From: an uncultured Clostridia bacterium
GTDB lineage: Bacteria > Bacillota > Clostridia > Oscillospirales > Acutalibacteraceae
Reading direction: 5' to 3'
NCBI GenBank assembly: GCA_946405475.1
Contig: CAMJHI010000100.1
Span: forward strand, 1 to 7,743
DNA length: 7,743 bases
Positions 5,308 to 7,743 of the stretch are shown piece after piece. The notes beneath the pieces are model-generated. The model made no database searches. It was not told where the DNA came from and was given only the letters and a program-made list of their open reading frames with translations. Every line of letters begins with the position of its first letter. The stretch's first letter is position 1. The position numbers were made by a program, and so were the translations under genes.

Positions 5308-6543
5308 ATGGAAGATTTCATTAAAGAACAAATCAAAATCGGTTTGAGATCGTTGCCTTACCATCTTCTGAAATCCGCTGTGATCCCCCGTTCCTCGGCG
5401 GAAACCGAAAAACGGCGCAGGCAGGAATTCATCTGCGGCGTCTGCCACCCGAGCGACGATATCGAGCTGATCAAGGGCGCCAACATTGGCTGGATCCGCG
5501 TTGATATCCCGTTCCCGTTTGACAAAGACGGCAATGAGACTGACAGTTACCGCGCTTTCAAAGAGCGCGCAAAGCGCTTTGCCGACGAGGGCATCAAGAT
5601 CATGGCGGTCACGCCCTATCACCACGATTATACCGCCGCGGGCATCGTCATTGATTCCCCCGCGGGCGAAAAGCGCATCCGTGAGATCGCGTTCTATTTG
5701 ATCAACGATCTGCGCGGGCTCGTCGCCGGTTATCAGGTCACCAACGAAATGGGCATTCCGCGCTTCACCGTGCCGCTGACCATCAAACAGGCGGCGCGCT
5801 TCATCGGCATCCAGCTCGAGGCCATGTTCCCGCATCGGGGCGACGCCATCATCGGCTACAACGCCGCCGGTCCGCAGCCCGATCTGCAATACTATATGAA
5901 GCCTTATTACAAATACTGTGATTACGTCGGGTACGATCTTTATATGGGCTGCTTCTTTTCACTGCCCGGCTTCATGTTCCTGTTCGACGCCATCGCCCAG
6001 TATCTCTGGGCCTGCACCGGCCGCCCGATCCTGCTGCAGGAATTCGGCTACATCAGCGAGGGCGCGCCCAAAACCAAAGAGGAAAAGCGCGAGATCATCC
6101 GCGGTTACGGCTTCGACAATGAAAAAGAGGCGAGGAAGCACATCGCTGCCTTTGTCGAAAACCTGCCGCCTTATATGAAAGAGCATATCAAACACGTCTG
6201 CCAGAACAACGAAAGCAAATACCTTGATTTCGTGTTCAACGGCGACTATAAAAACCACATCTACCGTGAACTGCCCAAGATCACCAAGATCCCGGGCTAT
6301 CCGCACACCCCGCAGGGTCAGGCGGATTTCTACCGCGATATTTTCAAACGCCTTTACAAGCGCAAGTGTCTCATCGGCGCCATCGTTTACTGCTGGCAGG
6401 ACAGCGGCGCCTGCTACGTCTGCGGTCAGACCGACTGCCCGACCGAGACCCGCTGGGGTCTGGTGGATATGGACGGCAAGCCCAAGCCCTCTTACTACGC
6501 CGTGCGCGACGCCATGGGCGAGATCAGGCGGCAGCAGAAGTAA
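5308..6543 (+). CDS. Glycoside hydrolase, clan GH-A-like TIM barrel, cytoplasmic
   Basis: This encodes 411 residues. Early strand motifs FICGVCHPSDD and IGWIRVDIPFPF resemble the first barrel strands of clan GH-A enzymes (GH5, GH39 and similar). YQVTNEMG carries the Asn-Glu pair in which Glu147 would be the acid/base, and PILLQEFGYIS carries Glu245 as the candidate nucleophile. Both positions fit a retaining barrel glycosidase with catalytic glutamates at the ends of strands 4 and 7. A stretch of about 115 residues follows (about 250-361, with HICQ/HVCQNN-like and YKNHIYRELPK segments) before the last strand, VYCWQDSG, with Trp363. Four Cys cluster at 362, 369, 372 and 377. There is no signal peptide; the first 40 residues are mixed basic and amphipathic. 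The enzyme should therefore act on imported oligosaccharide or glycoside, or on an intracellular glycan. I cannot assign a GH family. It lies 18 bases after the serine hydrolase and 33 before the phosphatase. Confidence 0.86.
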   Translation: MEDFIKEQIKIGLRSLPYHLLKSAVIPRSSAETEKRRRQEFICGVCHPSDDIELIKGANIGWIRVDIPFPFDKDGNETDSYRAFKERAKRFADEGIKIMAVTPYHHDYTAAGIVIDSPAGEKRIREIAFYLINDLRGLVAGYQVTNEMGIPRFTVPLTIKQAARFIGIQLEAMFPHRGDAIIGYNAAGPQPDLQYYMKPYYKYCDYVGYDLYMGCFFSLPGFMFLFDAIAQYLWACTGRPILLQEFGYISEGAPKTKEEKREIIRGYGFDNEKEARKHIAAFVENLPPYMKEHIKHVCQNNESKYLDFVFNGDYKNHIYRELPKITKIPGYPHTPQGQADFYRDIFKRLYKRKCLIGAIVYCWQDSGACYVCGQTDCPTETRWGLVDMDGKPKPSYYAVRDAMGEIRRQQK

Positions 6544-6561
6544 CATTTGTCAATCTTTTTC

Positions 6562-6567
6562 AGGAGG
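6562..6567 (+). promoter_or_regulatory. Strong ribosome binding site for the phosphatase, start at 6577
   Basis: AGGAGG is a full consensus site and lies 9 bases before ATG 6577. It is the strongest in the window. It rules out the upstream in-frame TTG at 6547 as the normal start, since the site would then fall inside the coding region. Confidence 0.85.
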
Positions 6568-6576
6568 ATATATTCA

Positions 6577-7719
6577 ATGGCAGACTTTTTCAAAAAACCG
6601 ATCGCAGCGCTGATGGCTCTGCTCCTTTCGGCCAATCTGAGCTTCAACCTTTCGTCTTTCCAAAAGAAATACGCCGACATCGACCCCGGTCAGTATAAGA
6701 ACGTCATCCTGTTCATCGGCGACGGCATGGGCTACAACAGCCTGTACTGGACGGAAAAGGAATACGGCGTCGAGCTGGAAATGCTCACCAGAGCGCCGAT
6801 CAAGGGCTTTTCCCAAACGCGCTCCTCGTCCAACGCCGTGACTGACAGCGCCGCAGGCGGCACCGCTCTGGCGTGCGCCACGCGCACCACAAACCGCGCC
6901 ATCGGCGTGTTCCCGCAGGATCGTTATTCCTGGGCGTTCGTCGCCATGAACCTGTGCGAGCTGGCGCAGAGCTACGGCAGAATGGCGGGCGTTGTCACCA
7001 CCGACACCAATGACGGCGCGACCCCGGCGAGCTTCTCGGCTCACACGGACGATCGCGGTAACGGCGAGATCATCAGCCGCCAGCAGATCGAGCAATCCAA
7101 TCTTGATCTGATCTGGAGTGCGAAGAGCGGCTATGTTTCCGAAGAATATGCCAATCAATACGGCTGGACCTATCTGGACTCCACGGCCGATTTTGAAGCG
7201 CTGGAAGAGGGCGAACGCTCCTTTGCGCAGTTTGAAGGCGAGATCTGGCGCGAGGAATCCGGCGCGGATTCTCCCACGCTTTCCGCGATGACCGCCAAAG
7301 CCATCGACATGCTTGACGACGATCCCGACGGCTTCTTCCTCATGGTCGAGGGCGCGCATATCGACAAGAATTCCCACAGCAACAACAGCGAAGGCATGAC
7401 CGCCGCCGCCATGGAATTCAACCGCGCCATCAACTGGGCGTATGATTATGCCGATCAGAACGGCGATACTCTCATCGTGATCTCGGCCGACCACGAGACC
7501 GGCGGCATCAAGGTCGACGACAACGGCGATTTCTATTACACGAAAACCAGCCACTCGTCCACCGACGTGCCGATCCTCGTTTACGGCTGCGACAAGTTCA
7601 TCAAGGACGGCGAAACCATCAAGAACAAAGAGATCGCCAGAAGACTTTCCCTTGCCATGGGCGCCGAAATCGGCGAATTCCCGCAGGCGATCAGCATTGA
7701 CGACTACAATAAGGAATAA
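6577..7719 (+). CDS. Alkaline phosphatase (PhoA-type)
   Basis: This encodes 380 residues, a little shorter than E. coli PhoA (about 450-470). It hydrolyses phosphate monoesters through a phosphoserine intermediate at two zinc ions and one magnesium. All key positions are present (E. coli numbering in brackets): Asp49 in ILFIGDGMG (Asp51); Asp90-Ser91-Ala92 in AVTDSAAGG, with nucleophile Ser91 (Asp101-Ser102); Thr in NDGATP (about Thr155); Arg in SAHTDDRG (about Arg166); Glu258, Asp263, Lys264 and His267 in EGAHIDKNSH (Glu322, Asp327, Lys328, His331); Asp305-His306 in ADHETGG (Asp369-His370); and His326 in TSHSSTD (His412). Residues 1-20 (two Lys, then IAALMALLLSAN) look like a signal peptide or short anchor with no clear AxA cleavage site or lipobox, so the enzyme is probably exported and sits at or beyond the membrane. 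The substrate is likely broad. Near the OPA transporter it could supply phosphate or dephosphorylated substrate. Confidence 0.95.
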   Translation: MADFFKKPIAALMALLLSANLSFNLSSFQKKYADIDPGQYKNVILFIGDGMGYNSLYWTEKEYGVELEMLTRAPIKGFSQTRSSSNAVTDSAAGGTALACATRTTNRAIGVFPQDRYSWAFVAMNLCELAQSYGRMAGVVTTDTNDGATPASFSAHTDDRGNGEIISRQQIEQSNLDLIWSAKSGYVSEEYANQYGWTYLDSTADFEALEEGERSFAQFEGEIWREESGADSPTLSAMTAKAIDMLDDDPDGFFLMVEGAHIDKNSHSNNSEGMTAAAMEFNRAINWAYDYADQNGDTLIVISADHETGGIKVDDNGDFYYTKTSHSSTDVPILVYGCDKFIKDGETIKNKEIARRLSLAMGAEIGEFPQAISIDDYNKE

Positions 7720-7731
7720 GGAACACGTGAT

Positions 7732-7743
7732 ATGACAGAAATC
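7732..7743 (+). CDS. Start of a further gene, product unknown
   Basis: ATG at 7732 opens a reading frame M-T-E-I that runs off the window after four codons. AAGGAA at 7718-7723 overlaps the phosphatase stop and lies 8 bases before it, a usable ribosome site. The 12-base gap suggests it belongs to the same transcript. Nothing can be said about the product. Confidence 0.5.

Noticed and set aside
6547..6576. TTG start at 6547 giving a 10-residue longer phosphatase
   Set aside because: The AGGAGG site at 6562-6567 is ideally placed for ATG 6577 and would lie inside the coding sequence of the longer form. The 6577 start also gives a better signal-peptide-like N-terminus.
6574..7554. A 326-codon open frame on the - strand inside the phosphatase gene
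   Set aside because: It is antisense to a gene with every alkaline phosphatase active-site residue. The translation has no domain and mirrors codon bias of the + strand.
1..7743. A mobile element, phage, CRISPR or defence system
   Set aside because: No transposase, integrase, repeat array, nuclease or toxin-antitoxin motif was seen, and the genes look uniform in base composition and codon use.

Overview
The window is a compact bacterial segment in which every supported gene lies on the + strand. It holds the tail of one gene, eight complete genes and the first four codons of a tenth. Gaps between genes run from a 3-base overlap to 42 bases. I see no rRNA, tRNA, insertion sequence, CRISPR array, convincing internal promoter or terminator. 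The DNA is moderately GC-rich, with G/C favoured at third codon positions. The zinc-ribbon membrane protein, the OPA-type transporter, the clear Shine-Dalgarno sites and the gene style suggest a Clostridia-type Firmicute, possibly an Oscillospirales-like gut or rumen anaerobe. That assignment is inference from general appearance, not from a marker gene.

Layout: (1) 1-144, C-terminal end of a Gfo/Idh/MocA-type sugar oxidoreductase; (2) 147-839, zinc-ribbon protein with a Pro/Ala linker and about four membrane helices, DUF2569-like; (3) 882-1223, MIF-type tautomerase with the N-terminal proline; (4) 1236-2201, alpha/beta hydrolase with an N-terminal membrane helix; (5) 2205-3167, BadF/N-acetylglucosamine-kinase-type sugar kinase; (6) 3183-4415, OPA-family major facilitator (GlpT/UhpT relative); (7) 4417-5289, compact serine hydrolase of the class C beta-lactamase/S12 fold without a signal peptide; (8) 5308-6543, clan GH-A-like glycoside hydrolase without a signal peptide; (9) 6577-7719, alkaline phosphatase; (10) 7732 onward, start of another gene.

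How the genes may work together: an oxidoreductase, a kinase, an organophosphate-type antiporter, a cytoplasmic glycosidase and an alkaline phosphatase on one strand fit a locus for taking up and dismantling a sugar derivative, possibly a phosphorylated or acylated one. The two ASKHA-type and OPA-type proteins plus the phosphatase give the cluster a recurring phosphate theme. The two hydrolases could remove acyl or ester groups. The substrate cannot be read from the sequence. The zinc-ribbon protein and the MIF homologue do not fit obviously and may simply be co-transcribed.

No single gene is of an unknown kind. The points most worth a second look are the MIF homologue inside this operon, the Arg-to-Lys change at the second phosphate-site position of the transporter, the GVGS loop in the kinase, the Cys cluster near the active-site end of the glycosidase, and the repeated GGAGA...ATGACCATG leader that sets the starts of genes 2 and 3.
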